A DNA stretch of 64,000 bases, taken from positions 32,360 through 96,359 of the forward strand of contig NZ_SPQO01000021.1 in NCBI RefSeq assembly GCF_004570325.1, read 5' to 3'. The notes below the pieces were generated by a model. The model saw only the letters and a list, made by a program, of their open reading frames with translations. It had not been told where the DNA came from and did no database searches. Made by a program: the position numbers and the translations under genes. Shown in pieces: positions 26,986 through 34,483 of the stretch (positions within the stretch are counted from its first letter, which is position 1; every line of letters starts with the position of its first letter). The DNA comes from Mycobacterium sp. PS03-16 (GTDB taxonomy: Bacteria > Actinomycetota > Actinomycetes > Mycobacteriales > Mycobacteriaceae).

Positions 26986-27333
26986 TCAGTGCATATCGGG
27001 GTGCGCGTCGCGCAACTGGGCACTGTCCCAGTAGCCGCGCTGCATCACGATGAGCCCGTCGCGCACCTGGAAGAACCCGCAGCCGCGGAAACCCTGCGGG
27101 TCGACCCATTCGAGCGCTGCCCACTCTTCGTCGACGAGCAGGTTGATCGGCGTGCACACCGGTGCGTCGGCGAAGACGCCGCGGTGGAAGTCCTCGATCG
27201 CGGCGCGGCCCTGTACGGGTGTCAGCGCGATCTGGTGGTTGACGGCGTCGGGCGCATACAGCGCGGCGATCCCCTGCGCGTCACCGGCGTTGAACAGCGC
27301 CACCCAGCGTTCGATGGTCGCTCGCGTGGTCAT
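26986..27333 (-). CDS. SnoaL/ketosteroid-isomerase-like protein
   Basis: A 115-residue NTF2-fold protein: TIERWVALFNAGDAQGIAAL, YAPDAVNHQIALTPVQGRAA, LLVDEEWAALEWVDPQGFRG and GCGFFQVRDGLIVMQRGYW. The ATG at 27333 follows GGAGGCGCA. The gene lies 10 nt downstream of mfpA on the same strand and may be transcribed with the mfp conservon. Whether it is enzymatic is unknown. Confidence 0.8.
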   Translation of the reverse strand: MTTRATIERWVALFNAGDAQGIAALYAPDAVNHQIALTPVQGRAAIEDFHRGVFADAPVCTPINLLVDEEWAALEWVDPQGFRGCGFFQVRDGLIVMQRGYWDSAQLRDAHPDMH

Positions 27334-27343
27334 TGCGCCTCCC

Positions 27344-27895
27344 TCACTCGCCGTGCACGTCGAGTCCGTGCGCCGCGGCGTAGGCCAGCGCCTGATCGAT
27401 GTCGATGCGGGCGCCGCGCACTGCGGCCGTGGTCCAGAACGTCGGATCGACCCGCGCGCCGCGCAGGTCCGCCTCCTCCAACCGCGCATTCTGCGCCCGG
27501 GCGCCCTGCAGGTCGGCGCGCCGCAGGACGGCCTTGCGCAGGTCGGCGCCGACCAGGCTCACCTCCCGTAGGCGGCAATCCGAGAGGTCCACCGCGCGCA
27601 GGTCGCAGCCGCCGAGCACCGCGAGGGTCAGATCCACCTCGACGAGGGTCACCGGCCGCAGGCGGCATTCGGTGAACACCGACCCCAGCATGCTGCACTG
27701 CCGGAATGTGCTGTGCCACAGCGACGCCCGCCGGAACGTGCAGTTGCGGAAGGCTGATCCGACGTGTTCGGACTCCGACAGGTCGACCCCGCTGAAGTCG
27801 CATTCGTCGAAGACGGCGCATTCGGTGCGCAGGCGGCTCAGATCGTCGTCACGGAAGTCGTGCCCGGTGAACTCCCGCTCGACCCACTCGGCCAC
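27344..27895 (-). CDS. mfpA: Pentapeptide-repeat DNA-gyrase protection protein MfpA
   Basis: A 183-residue right-handed quadrilateral beta-helix protein that binds DNA gyrase as a DNA mimic and lowers fluoroquinolone action in mycobacteria. Pentapeptide repeats A(D/N)LXX-like run from about residue 10 to 160, for example SGVDLSESEH, FRNCTFRRASLWHSTFRQCS, LTLAVLGGCDLRAVDLSDC and ADLRKAVLRRADLQGA. The C-terminal helix contains ARIDIDQALAYAAAHGLDV. Length and sequence match M. tuberculosis MfpA (Rv3361c, 183 residues). It is the last gene of the conservon, 3 nt after the GTPase gene. Confidence 0.95.
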   Translation of the reverse strand: MAEWVEREFTGHDFRDDDLSRLRTECAVFDECDFSGVDLSESEHVGSAFRNCTFRRASLWHSTFRQCSMLGSVFTECRLRPVTLVEVDLTLAVLGGCDLRAVDLSDCRLREVSLVGADLRKAVLRRADLQGARAQNARLEEADLRGARVDPTFWTTAAVRGARIDIDQALAYAAAHGLDVHGE

Positions 27896-27898
27896 CGC

Positions 27899-28537
27899 TC
27901 AGCCCGGCAGCGCGGACAGGCTGTTGAGTGAGTACTCGGTGATCGCGATCAGCGCGGCCTTCGCGGACTGGCGGTCGCGGGCGTCGACCGTGATGACCGG
28001 GATGTGTTCGGCCAGCGCGAGCGCCTTGCGCACCGCCTGCGCAGGGTGCCGGGGAGCGCCGTCGAATTCGTTGATCGCCACCAGGAACGGCAGGTTGCGG
28101 GCTTCGAAGAAATCCACGGCGGCGAAGCTGTCCTGCAGCCGCCGGACGTCGACCAGGATGATCGCCCCGATCGCCCCGCGGACCAGGTCGTCCCACATGA
28201 ACCAGAACCGGCGCTGACCCGGTGTGCCGAACAGGTACAGCACCAGGTCGTCGGCCAGCGTGATGCGGCCGAAGTCCATGGCCACGGTGGTGGTGCGCTT
28301 GTCGGGTGTTCCCTCGAGTCCGTCGACTCCGGCCGACGCGTTGGTCACGAGCGCTTCGGTGCGCAGCGGCATGATCTCCGACACCGAGCCCACGAACGTC
28401 GTCTTGCCGGCGCCGAAGCCGCCGGAGACGACAATCTTCGTCGCGGATGAGCGCTCGCGCGAAGACCCTGAGCCGGATGAGCGCTCGCGCGAAGACCATG
28501 ACGAGGCGGCCCGCCTGTCAGAGTGCTCGTAGGCCAC
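27899..28537 (-). CDS. mfpB: Small GTPase of the mfpA conservon (MfpB/CvnD type)
   Basis: Ras-like GTPase that in M. smegmatis is reported to act with MfpA on DNA gyrase. Motifs are G1 GGFGAGKTTF (Walker A) and G3 in YLFGTPGQRRFWFMWDD, with GAIILVDVRRLQDSF and the guanine-specificity region VAINEFDGAPRH. The GTG at 28537 lies inside the DUF742 gene (20-nt overlap). The 212 residues exceed the family mainly through a Ser/Arg/Gly N-terminal insert (WSSRERSSGSGSSRERSS) encoded by a 30-bp tandem duplication. The last codons are 3 nt before mfpA. Confidence 0.92.
   Translation of the reverse strand: MAYEHSDRRAASSWSSRERSSGSGSSRERSSATKIVVSGGFGAGKTTFVGSVSEIMPLRTEALVTNASAGVDGLEGTPDKRTTTVAMDFGRITLADDLVLYLFGTPGQRRFWFMWDDLVRGAIGAIILVDVRRLQDSFAAVDFFEARNLPFLVAINEFDGAPRHPAQAVRKALALAEHIPVITVDARDRQSAKAALIAITEYSLNSLSALPG
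28444..28497. repeat. 30-bp-period tandem repeat inside mfpB
   Basis: Two identical 24-bp copies (28444-28467 and 28474-28497), beginning CGGATGAGCGCTCGCGCGAA on the plus strand, are offset by exactly 30 bp. The repeat is a multiple of three and inserts the duplicated SSRERSS-type sequence between the start and the Walker A region of MfpB. Confidence 0.85.
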
Positions 28538-28880
28538 GCAACGTCCTTCCTATGAGATCGCGACGTTCGTCGAAGCTCGCCGATTCGTCGAGGGTGGTGT
28601 GCACCCGGAGATAACCCTGCGTCACGAGGTCCCCTACAAGCACGCGCGCCACGCCGAGCGGCACCGACAATCGTGCTGCGATTTCCGCCACCGACGGGCT
28701 CTGCACGCACAGCAGCAGGATGTCGCCGCGAATGTCCCCGACCGGCCAGCGCGGCGGGCGCGACGTCTCGAGCGTCTCGATGGGCGCTTCGAGCGGCAGG
28801 TGGACGCGCGAATCCGTGCGGCCCGCGGTCAGCGTGTAGGGCCGTACCAGGCTGGGTTCGACGGATTGCGAATCGTCCAC
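28518..28880 (-). CDS. DUF742 protein of the mfpA conservon (CvnC type)
   Basis: A 120-residue DUF742 protein, the third component of conservons. It has the conserved VRPYTLTAGRT start and a winged-helix-like core (LLLCVQSPSVAEIAARLSV, PLGVARVLVGDLVTQGYL) ending in TLRGLRAL. It starts at GTG 28880, 7 nt after the roadblock gene, and overlaps mfpB by 20 nt. In known conservons it associates with the GTPase and roadblock proteins at the membrane. Confidence 0.92.
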   Translation of the reverse strand: MDDSQSVEPSLVRPYTLTAGRTDSRVHLPLEAPIETLETSRPPRWPVGDIRGDILLLCVQSPSVAEIAARLSVPLGVARVLVGDLVTQGYLRVHTTLDESASFDERRDLIGRTLRGLRAL

Positions 28881-28887
28881 GGGCAGC

Positions 28888-29298
28888 TCACGAGTGCTGA
28901 GGTGTTCGCCGCGCCGACTGGATCACGGTGCCGACCCGCTCGACCAGGATGGCCATCTCGTAGCCGATCTGCCCGATGTCGCAGGACCGGCCGGCCAGCG
29001 TGGCGAGGTTGGAGCCGTCGCCGACCCGCATCAGCAGCAGGTAGCCGTTCTCCATCTCGACCACGGACTGCAGCACGTATCCGCCGTCGAACAGTTGCGC
29101 CGCTCCGGTCGACAGGCTCGCCAATCCACTTGCGACGGCGGCGAGTTGGTCGGCGCGTTCGGTGGGCATGTGCTCACTGGCCGCCATCAGCAGGCCGTCG
29201 GCGGACACCAGAACCGCATGCGTCACTCCCGACACATCACGAGCGAACCTGGAGACCAACCAGTCGAGCGATTCGCGCTGTGTCGAACGTGCGGTCAT
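28888..29298 (-). CDS. Roadblock/LC7-domain protein of the mfpA conservon (CvnB type)
   Basis: A 136-residue roadblock/LC7 protein, equivalent to Rv3364c. Typical blocks are LDWLVSRFARDVSGVTHAVL, VSADGLLMAASEHM, LAAVASGLASLSTGAAQLFD and MENGYLLLMRVGDGSNLATL. Roadblock proteins of this type regulate small GTPases. The ATG overlaps the preceding sensor gene's stop (ATGA), and DUF742 follows after 7 nt. Confidence 0.93.
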   Translation of the reverse strand: MTARSTQRESLDWLVSRFARDVSGVTHAVLVSADGLLMAASEHMPTERADQLAAVASGLASLSTGAAQLFDGGYVLQSVVEMENGYLLLMRVGDGSNLATLAGRSCDIGQIGYEMAILVERVGTVIQSARRTPQHS

Positions 29299-31997
29299 TC
29301 GAAGTCGGTTCCTCTGTTTTCTCGTGCGTGGGCGCGGCCGGCGTGCACCCCACCGAAGTGGCTGCTCATACTGGCCCGCACCGCCTCCGGATCCCGTCGC
29401 GGCGCTGTTTGCCCACCGGTGTCGAATTCCGCGGCCGATGCTACCTCGTCGCGTTCGGCGCCGCCGCGGTGCGCTTCGCCGTTGGGCACTCCGCTGCCCG
29501 GTACCAGCCGGGCGCCGGGATCGCGGACCGGCAGACCCTCGTCGGTCAGTTCCCGCACCGGTGCCTCGTCCGCGGCGGCCGCGGCCGACCACCCGTGGTC
29601 CCACACCGACTTCCAGTCCAGATCGCTGCTGTTGGCGATCTCGGTGGGGTCGACCAGCCATTCCGACAGCATCGACTGGTAGATCGCGTCGTCGGCGCCG
29701 GCCGTCGGAGAAGGGGTCGCGACCGGCGGGCCGGCGGCGACGACGGGTTCGGGTTTGGTTGCGGGTTCGGATTCGGGTTCCGGTGGGGCGACGGGCGGGT
29801 GCACGCCGTTGCCCGCGGCCTGCGCGCGCGAGTTGAAGAACGCCGAGGTGTTGGTCGGCGTGGGCATCGGGCGGCGCGGATCGCTCTGGGCCGGCATGGT
29901 GTCTTCCGGCCATTCCGCGGGCGCCTCGGCCGCCGGTTGCGGTGCCGCAGCGCCCATCGGCGACGGGATCTCGGCGATCCCGCTGGCGCCCGGGCGGCGT
30001 TGCGGCAACAGCCCGGCGGGAAGGTCGCCGTGACCGTTGAGCTGCTGCTCGGGGATCGGGGGGACATCTGCGGAGACGTCGTGACGCTCCGGTTCGGCGA
30101 ACGCCGGCGCGGGCTGCGGCTCGGGGTACCGGGGCGCCGGTTCCCCCGCGCGCACCAGCAGTTCAGCGGGCACGTACACACCCGCGGTGGTCCCCGAGTT
30201 CGGTTCGTCGACGACGGTGGCGCGCAGCCGCACCACGAATCCGTGCTGGGCGGCGAGGCGGCCGACGACGAACAGACCCATATGTCGGGCCGTGTAGGGG
30301 TTCACCTCACCACCGGACTGCAGGCGGGCGTTCGCGACGCGCAGATCCGATTCCGCCATGCCGAGGCCGATGTCACTGACCTCGATCACCAGCCCCCCGC
30401 TTCCGGTGTGCACGGCCGACACCCGCACCTGGGAGATCGGCGGCGAATACCGCAGCGCGTTGTCGAGCAGTTCGGCGAGCAGGTGGATCAGGTCACCCGC
30501 GGCGTGACCGACGACCGCGCTGTCGGGGACAGTGGCGGTGACCACCCGGGCGTAGTCCTCCACCTCGGAGGCGGCGGCGTTGACGATCGTCGCCACCGGA
30601 ACCGGCTCGGCCTGGTCGCGCGGGATCCGCGCGCCCGACAGCACCAGCAGGTTGGCGCCGTTGCGGCGCATCCGGGCGGCGAGGTGATCGAGCCGGAACA
30701 GACTCTCCAGCCGCTCGGGGTCGTCCTCGTTGCGTTCGAGCCGGTCGATGAGCGTCAGCTGCTGGTCGACCAGCGACCGGCTGCGCCGCGACAACGTCTC
30801 GAACATGTCGCTGACCTGACCCTGCAGCTGGGCCTGCTCACCGGCGAGCAGCACGGCCTGCTCGTGCAGTTCGTCGACGGCGTGCGCGACCTGGCCGACC
30901 TCTTCGGTGGTGTACACCGGGATCGGGGTCACCGGGCCGGGCTCCCCGCCGGCGCGCACCCGGTCGAGTTCACGGGCGAGGTCTTCATGGGCAACCTTGA
31001 GGGCGCTGTCCCGCAGCCGGCGCAGCGGCGCCACGAGCGAACGCGCGACCAGCAGCACCAGGAGCAGCGCCACGATCATGACGGCCGTGATCACAGCGGC
31101 GTCGCGGATGGCGGCACTGCGCTGGGCGGCCGCCTCGCTGGCAACGGCGGCGGGGATGGTTCCCGTGGTGTCGGCGATCATGTCCTCGGCGATGCCGGCG
31201 GTGACCGCCTGCGACTGCAGCAGCTCGGGGTTGCCCACCAACGGAACCGCCGGGTTCGAGATCAGCGACATGCGCTTGAGCATCTCGGTGCGCAGGGCCG
31301 CGGCCTCCTGCGACGCCCCGCCGAGCAGTTCGGCCATCCCGGAAACCGTGGACGGTTCGGTGCCGGCCAGCGTGATCATCGCGGTGCGCAGCTCTGGTTC
31401 GGCGACCTCGCCGCCGCGGTTGACCAGCATCTGCTGCATCGCCATCTGGCCGCGGGCGCCGATCGCCCGGGACAGCGCCTGCGCCCGCAGTTGGACGTCC
31501 TGTTCGTCGCTGCGGGTGGAACCGGTGATCGCGGTCTCGGCGGTCAGCAGCAGCGGGGCGTAGGTGAGCACGCGCTGACGCAGGTCGACGGAGTTGGCCA
31601 TCACGCCGTTGACCAGATTCTGCCCGTAGTCGAGCAGGGTGTTGACGGCCAGCCGCACGTCGGGGATGACGTCGGTGGCGTCGAGTTGCTCGCGCAGCGC
31701 GGCCTTGGCGGTGTCGAACTCGCCCAATGCGGTCTGGGTGTCGCCGCCCTCGGTGGCGGTGACGACCGCCCCTTCCAGAGCCGCCATGTAACCGTTGATG
31801 TCGGGGATCAGCTCGGAGCGCTGGGCGGCCAACCGCAGCTCGCGGTACTCGGTGACGTTGTTGGCGACACGCAGACCGCCGAAGGTAGCGGCCAGCAGCA
31901 ACGGCACCAGGACGATCGCCAGCACTTTCCAGCGGACCGGCCAGTTCGCCGGCGACCAGCGCGACGGCCGCTTCGGGGGCACGGACGCGGTGGTCAT
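29295..31997 (-). CDS. Nitrate/nitrite-sensor-type histidine kinase-like protein (CvnA type)
   Basis: A 900-residue membrane sensor equivalent to Rv3365c. TM1 is at about residues 22-39 (VLAIVLVPLLLAATFGGLRV). A large periplasmic helical sensor of the NIT type follows, TM2 is near 300-320 (VMIVALLLVLLVARSL), then a HAMP-like segment and a HATPase_c domain (N-box LLAELLDNALRYSPP, G-box EVSDIGLGM). A disordered Pro/Glu/Ser-rich tail of about 270 residues ends the protein. A classical phospho-acceptor His box with partner response regulator is not evident, as usual for conservon kinases. The ATG at 31997 (MTTASVPPKR) begins the operon. Confidence 0.92.
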   Translation of the reverse strand: MTTASVPPKRPSRWSPANWPVRWKVLAIVLVPLLLAATFGGLRVANNVTEYRELRLAAQRSELIPDINGYMAALEGAVVTATEGGDTQTALGEFDTAKAALREQLDATDVIPDVRLAVNTLLDYGQNLVNGVMANSVDLRQRVLTYAPLLLTAETAITGSTRSDEQDVQLRAQALSRAIGARGQMAMQQMLVNRGGEVAEPELRTAMITLAGTEPSTVSGMAELLGGASQEAAALRTEMLKRMSLISNPAVPLVGNPELLQSQAVTAGIAEDMIADTTGTIPAAVASEAAAQRSAAIRDAAVITAVMIVALLLVLLVARSLVAPLRRLRDSALKVAHEDLARELDRVRAGGEPGPVTPIPVYTTEEVGQVAHAVDELHEQAVLLAGEQAQLQGQVSDMFETLSRRSRSLVDQQLTLIDRLERNEDDPERLESLFRLDHLAARMRRNGANLLVLSGARIPRDQAEPVPVATIVNAAASEVEDYARVVTATVPDSAVVGHAAGDLIHLLAELLDNALRYSPPISQVRVSAVHTGSGGLVIEVSDIGLGMAESDLRVANARLQSGGEVNPYTARHMGLFVVGRLAAQHGFVVRLRATVVDEPNSGTTAGVYVPAELLVRAGEPAPRYPEPQPAPAFAEPERHDVSADVPPIPEQQLNGHGDLPAGLLPQRRPGASGIAEIPSPMGAAAPQPAAEAPAEWPEDTMPAQSDPRRPMPTPTNTSAFFNSRAQAAGNGVHPPVAPPEPESEPATKPEPVVAAGPPVATPSPTAGADDAIYQSMLSEWLVDPTEIANSSDLDWKSVWDHGWSAAAAADEAPVRELTDEGLPVRDPGARLVPGSGVPNGEAHRGGAERDEVASAAEFDTGGQTAPRRDPEAVRASMSSHFGGVHAGRAHARENRGTDFE

Positions 31998-32234
31998 CGG
32001 CCGCCGGCCGCGGCGCCGCACATCAGTACTGGATCTTCATTCATGGAGTTTCCTGCTGTTCGCACCTGTACGCGGGCGGCGCGGAATCACGCCTGGTACG
32101 CCTGGCAATTCAGCGAGTATGACAGCCGTGAGCAGGCGTTTCCACAGTTCCCACTGAACAGGCTGAGTTCGTGACCAGACCGATGCGCTTCTGTGTGCGA
32201 AGCGAGCAAAGCCGGTGTCACGACGGCGGCGCCG

Positions 32235-32840
32235 TCAGACCGGCCGCAGGATCGCGACGAGGAACTCGCTGTCGTCGGTGAAGGGCCGCACGTCCCAGGC
32301 CGACAGCAGCAGGTCGCGGGCGAAGCCGGCAGCGGCCGCGTCGTCGAGGAACTGAGCGAACTCGTAGTCGCGGCCGGCACCGAAGCCGATCACCGCCCGT
32401 CCGTCGGCGGCGAGGTGGTTCCGCAGCCGACGCAGCACCTGCCCGCGGGTGCTCGGCGCCAGGAACGTCATGACGTTGCCGGCCGAGACGATCAGGTCGA
32501 ACGGTTCGGTCATCCCCCGCGCGGGCAGGTCGAGTTCGGCGAGGTCGCCGACGAGCCAGCGCGGTCCGGGATGGTCCTGCTCGGCCGCCTCGATGAGGGC
32601 CGGGTCGACGTCGACGCCGACCACCCGGTGACCGGCCGCGGCGAGATAGCCGCCCACCCGGCCGGGGCCGCATCCGGCGTCGAGGATGTGGGCGCCGCGC
32701 GGCACCATCGCGTCCACCAGCCGGGCCTCGCCGGCCAGATCGTCGCCGGCCCGCGCCATCGTCCGGAACCGCTCGATGTACCACTGCGAATGTCCGGGGT
32801 CGGCCGCGACCTTCTGCATCCAGAGACTCGTGTCGACCAT
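32235..32840 (-). CDS. Class I SAM-dependent methyltransferase
   Basis: A 201-residue methyltransferase. Motif I is HILDAGCGPGRVGGYLAAAG, followed by the acidic strand VVGVDVDPALIEAAE, and the later motifs include PFDLIVSAGNVMTFLAP and LRNHLAADGRAVIGFGAG. The ATG at 32840 is chosen because the longer frame upstream overlaps the divergent trmL promoter. It lies between the mfp conservon promoter region and trmL. Substrate unknown. Confidence 0.83.
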   Translation of the reverse strand: MVDTSLWMQKVAADPGHSQWYIERFRTMARAGDDLAGEARLVDAMVPRGAHILDAGCGPGRVGGYLAAAGHRVVGVDVDPALIEAAEQDHPGPRWLVGDLAELDLPARGMTEPFDLIVSAGNVMTFLAPSTRGQVLRRLRNHLAADGRAVIGFGAGRDYEFAQFLDDAAAAGFARDLLLSAWDVRPFTDDSEFLVAILRPV

Positions 32841-32900
32841 GCTTCGATTATCCCTGGCGGCCGCGACGGGCGAGGCTCGCGGACAGGAAGGATGGGTGCC

Positions 32901-33365
32901 GTGTTCCGAGTGATGTTCCACTCGCCGCGCATCGCGCCCAACACCGGCAACGCGATACGCATGGTCGCGGGCAGCGGGTGCGAACTGCACCTCGTGCATC
33001 CGCTCGGGTTCGACCTGTCCGAACCGAAGTTGCGCCGCGCGGGCCTGGACTATCACGACCTGGCGTCGGTGACCGTGCACGACGACCTGGCCGCCGCGTG
33101 GGAGGCGGTCATGCCGGCGCGGGTGTACGCGTTCACCGCCCACGCGCACACGTCGTTCACCGACATCGCCTACCAGCCCGGTGACGTCCTGCTGTTCGGG
33201 CCGGAACCCACCGGGCTGGACGCGCAGACGCTGGCCGACCCGCACGTCACCGCGCAGGTGCGGATCCCGATGCTGGCCGGGCGCCGGTCGTTGAACCTGT
33301 CGAACGCCGCGGCCGTGGCGGTGTACGAGGCGTGGCGTCAACACGGGTTCGCCGGCGCCGTGTGA
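32901..33365 (+). CDS. trmL: tRNA (cytidine/uridine-2'-O-)-methyltransferase TrmL/SpoU-like
   Basis: SPOUT-family 2'-O-ribose methyltransferase of the TrmL type (wobble position 34). The 154 residues show FHSPRIAPNTGNAIRMVAGS, LVHPLGFDLSEPKLRRAGLDY, LLFGPEPTGLD (motif 2) and IPMLAGRRSLNLSNAAAVAV (motif 3, the trefoil knot SAM site). GTG 32901 (VFRVMF) matches the start used for Rv3366; ATG 32892 is an alternative. It is divergent from a methyltransferase gene. Confidence 0.9.
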   Translation: MFRVMFHSPRIAPNTGNAIRMVAGSGCELHLVHPLGFDLSEPKLRRAGLDYHDLASVTVHDDLAAAWEAVMPARVYAFTAHAHTSFTDIAYQPGDVLLFGPEPTGLDAQTLADPHVTAQVRIPMLAGRRSLNLSNAAAVAVYEAWRQHGFAGAV

Positions 33366-33394
33366 GGTTCACGCCGACCGGTGAACGGCTCAGC

Positions 33395-34036
33395 TCACCA
33401 GGTGTCCCAGTGGGTGAGCTGCTCGGCGGGCAGCCGCTTGGCCTTTTTGAAGTCGGTGCCTTTGGTGTAGGCGATCGGGAACAGGCCGCCCTGGGCGTAC
33501 TTGTCGAACGGGATGCCGAGCAGTTCGGCGGTCTTCTTCTCGCCGTCGCCCATCAGGTGCAGCGACGTCCACGCCGAGCCGAGGCCGCGGCTGCGCAGCG
33601 CCAGCATGAAGCTCCACACGGCCGGCATCAGCGACCCCCAGAACCCGGCGCTCATCCCGGCGGGCGCGCCGTCGGGACGGCCCTCCAGACACGGGATCAG
33701 CATGACCGGCACCTCGTGTAGGTGATCGTTGAGGTACTTGGCGGAGTCGACGACCTTCGGCGTCCGCTCGTCGCGGCTGTCACCGAATTCGGGCTTGGGG
33801 GCCTCGAGGTACGGCGTCGCCGCCACCCGGTAGATGTCGGCGATCGCTTTCTTCTTCTCGGGGTCCTCGACGAACACCCACTGCCAGCCCTGGGAATTGG
33901 AGCCGGTGGGCGCCTGCAGTGCGATGTCGAGGCACTCCATCAGGACCTCGCGCGGCACCGGCTTCTCCAGATCGAGCCGTTTACGCACCGAACGGGTGGT
34001 GGTGAGAACTTCATCCGCAGACAGGTTCAGGTTCAT
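33395..34036 (-). CDS. Nitroreductase-family oxidoreductase
   Basis: A 213-residue FMN-dependent nitroreductase-fold protein, equivalent to Rv3368c. SADEVLTTTRSVRKRLDLEK holds the Arg-rich FMN phosphate contact, with LQAPTGSNSQGWQWVFVEDP (FMN loop), LALRSRGLGSAWTSLHLM and GGLFPIAYTKGTDF. The ATG at 34036 is 23 nt from the divergent Rv3369-like gene. Reaction not assignable from sequence. Confidence 0.9.
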   Translation of the reverse strand: MNLNLSADEVLTTTRSVRKRLDLEKPVPREVLMECLDIALQAPTGSNSQGWQWVFVEDPEKKKAIADIYRVAATPYLEAPKPEFGDSRDERTPKVVDSAKYLNDHLHEVPVMLIPCLEGRPDGAPAGMSAGFWGSLMPAVWSFMLALRSRGLGSAWTSLHLMGDGEKKTAELLGIPFDKYAQGGLFPIAYTKGTDFKKAKRLPAEQLTHWDTW

Positions 34037-34047
34037 TGTCGCGAGAC

Positions 34048-34053
34048 TACATT
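34048..34053 (+). promoter_or_regulatory. Leaderless -10 element for the pyridoxamine-oxidase-like gene
   Basis: TACATT fits TANNNT and ends 6 nt before the ATG at 34060. Confidence 0.6.
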
Positions 34054-34059
34054 CGCCCT

Positions 34060-34473
34060 ATGGCCGACGGATTGACGCGCGAAGTCACCAATCGACTCGA
34101 GTCCGACCACTACGCGTGGCTGACGACGGTTGCGAAGTCGGGGCAGCCCGTGCCGCGGCTGGTGTGGTTTCTCTACGACGGCGCGGATCTGGTGATCTAC
34201 AGCCGCCCCGACGCCGGCAAGGTGCGCCACCTGCGCAACCATCCGCAGGTCAGCCTGAACCTGGACTCCGACGGTCACGGCGGCGGGATCATCGCCGTCG
34301 GGGGCACGGCGCGGGTGGACGCCGAGGGGGTCGACTGCCGCGAGGACGGGCCGTACTGGGCGAAGTACGCCGCCGACGCGGAGCAGTTCGGGCTGACCGA
34401 CGCGATGGGCGCCTACAGCACGCGTATCAAGGTGGGCATCGACAGGGTGTGGACGACCCCCACCGAAGGGTGA
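34060..34473 (+). CDS. PNPOx-fold FMN/F420-binding protein (Rv3369-like)
   Basis: A 137-residue split-barrel protein of the pyridoxamine 5'-phosphate oxidase-like superfamily, the F420-dependent TIGR03667-type. Motifs include DHYAWLTTVAKSGQPVPRLV, WFLYDGADLVIYSRPDAGKV and RHLRNHPQVSLNLDSDGHGG. The ATG at 34060 is preceded by a leaderless-type -10; the in-frame ATG at 34036 lies before it and is unlikely. It overlaps no other gene and converges on dnaE2 with 10 nt between stops. Confidence 0.88.
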   Translation: MADGLTREVTNRLESDHYAWLTTVAKSGQPVPRLVWFLYDGADLVIYSRPDAGKVRHLRNHPQVSLNLDSDGHGGGIIAVGGTARVDAEGVDCREDGPYWAKYAADAEQFGLTDAMGAYSTRIKVGIDRVWTTPTEG

Positions 34474-34483
34474 CGGCTCAGAC

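Noticed and set aside
28599..32174. 1191-codon open frame on the plus strand across the mfp conservon
   Set aside because: It lies antisense to mfpE and its neighbours, is rich in His/Arg/Gln as expected of a shadow frame in high-GC DNA, and shows no domain.
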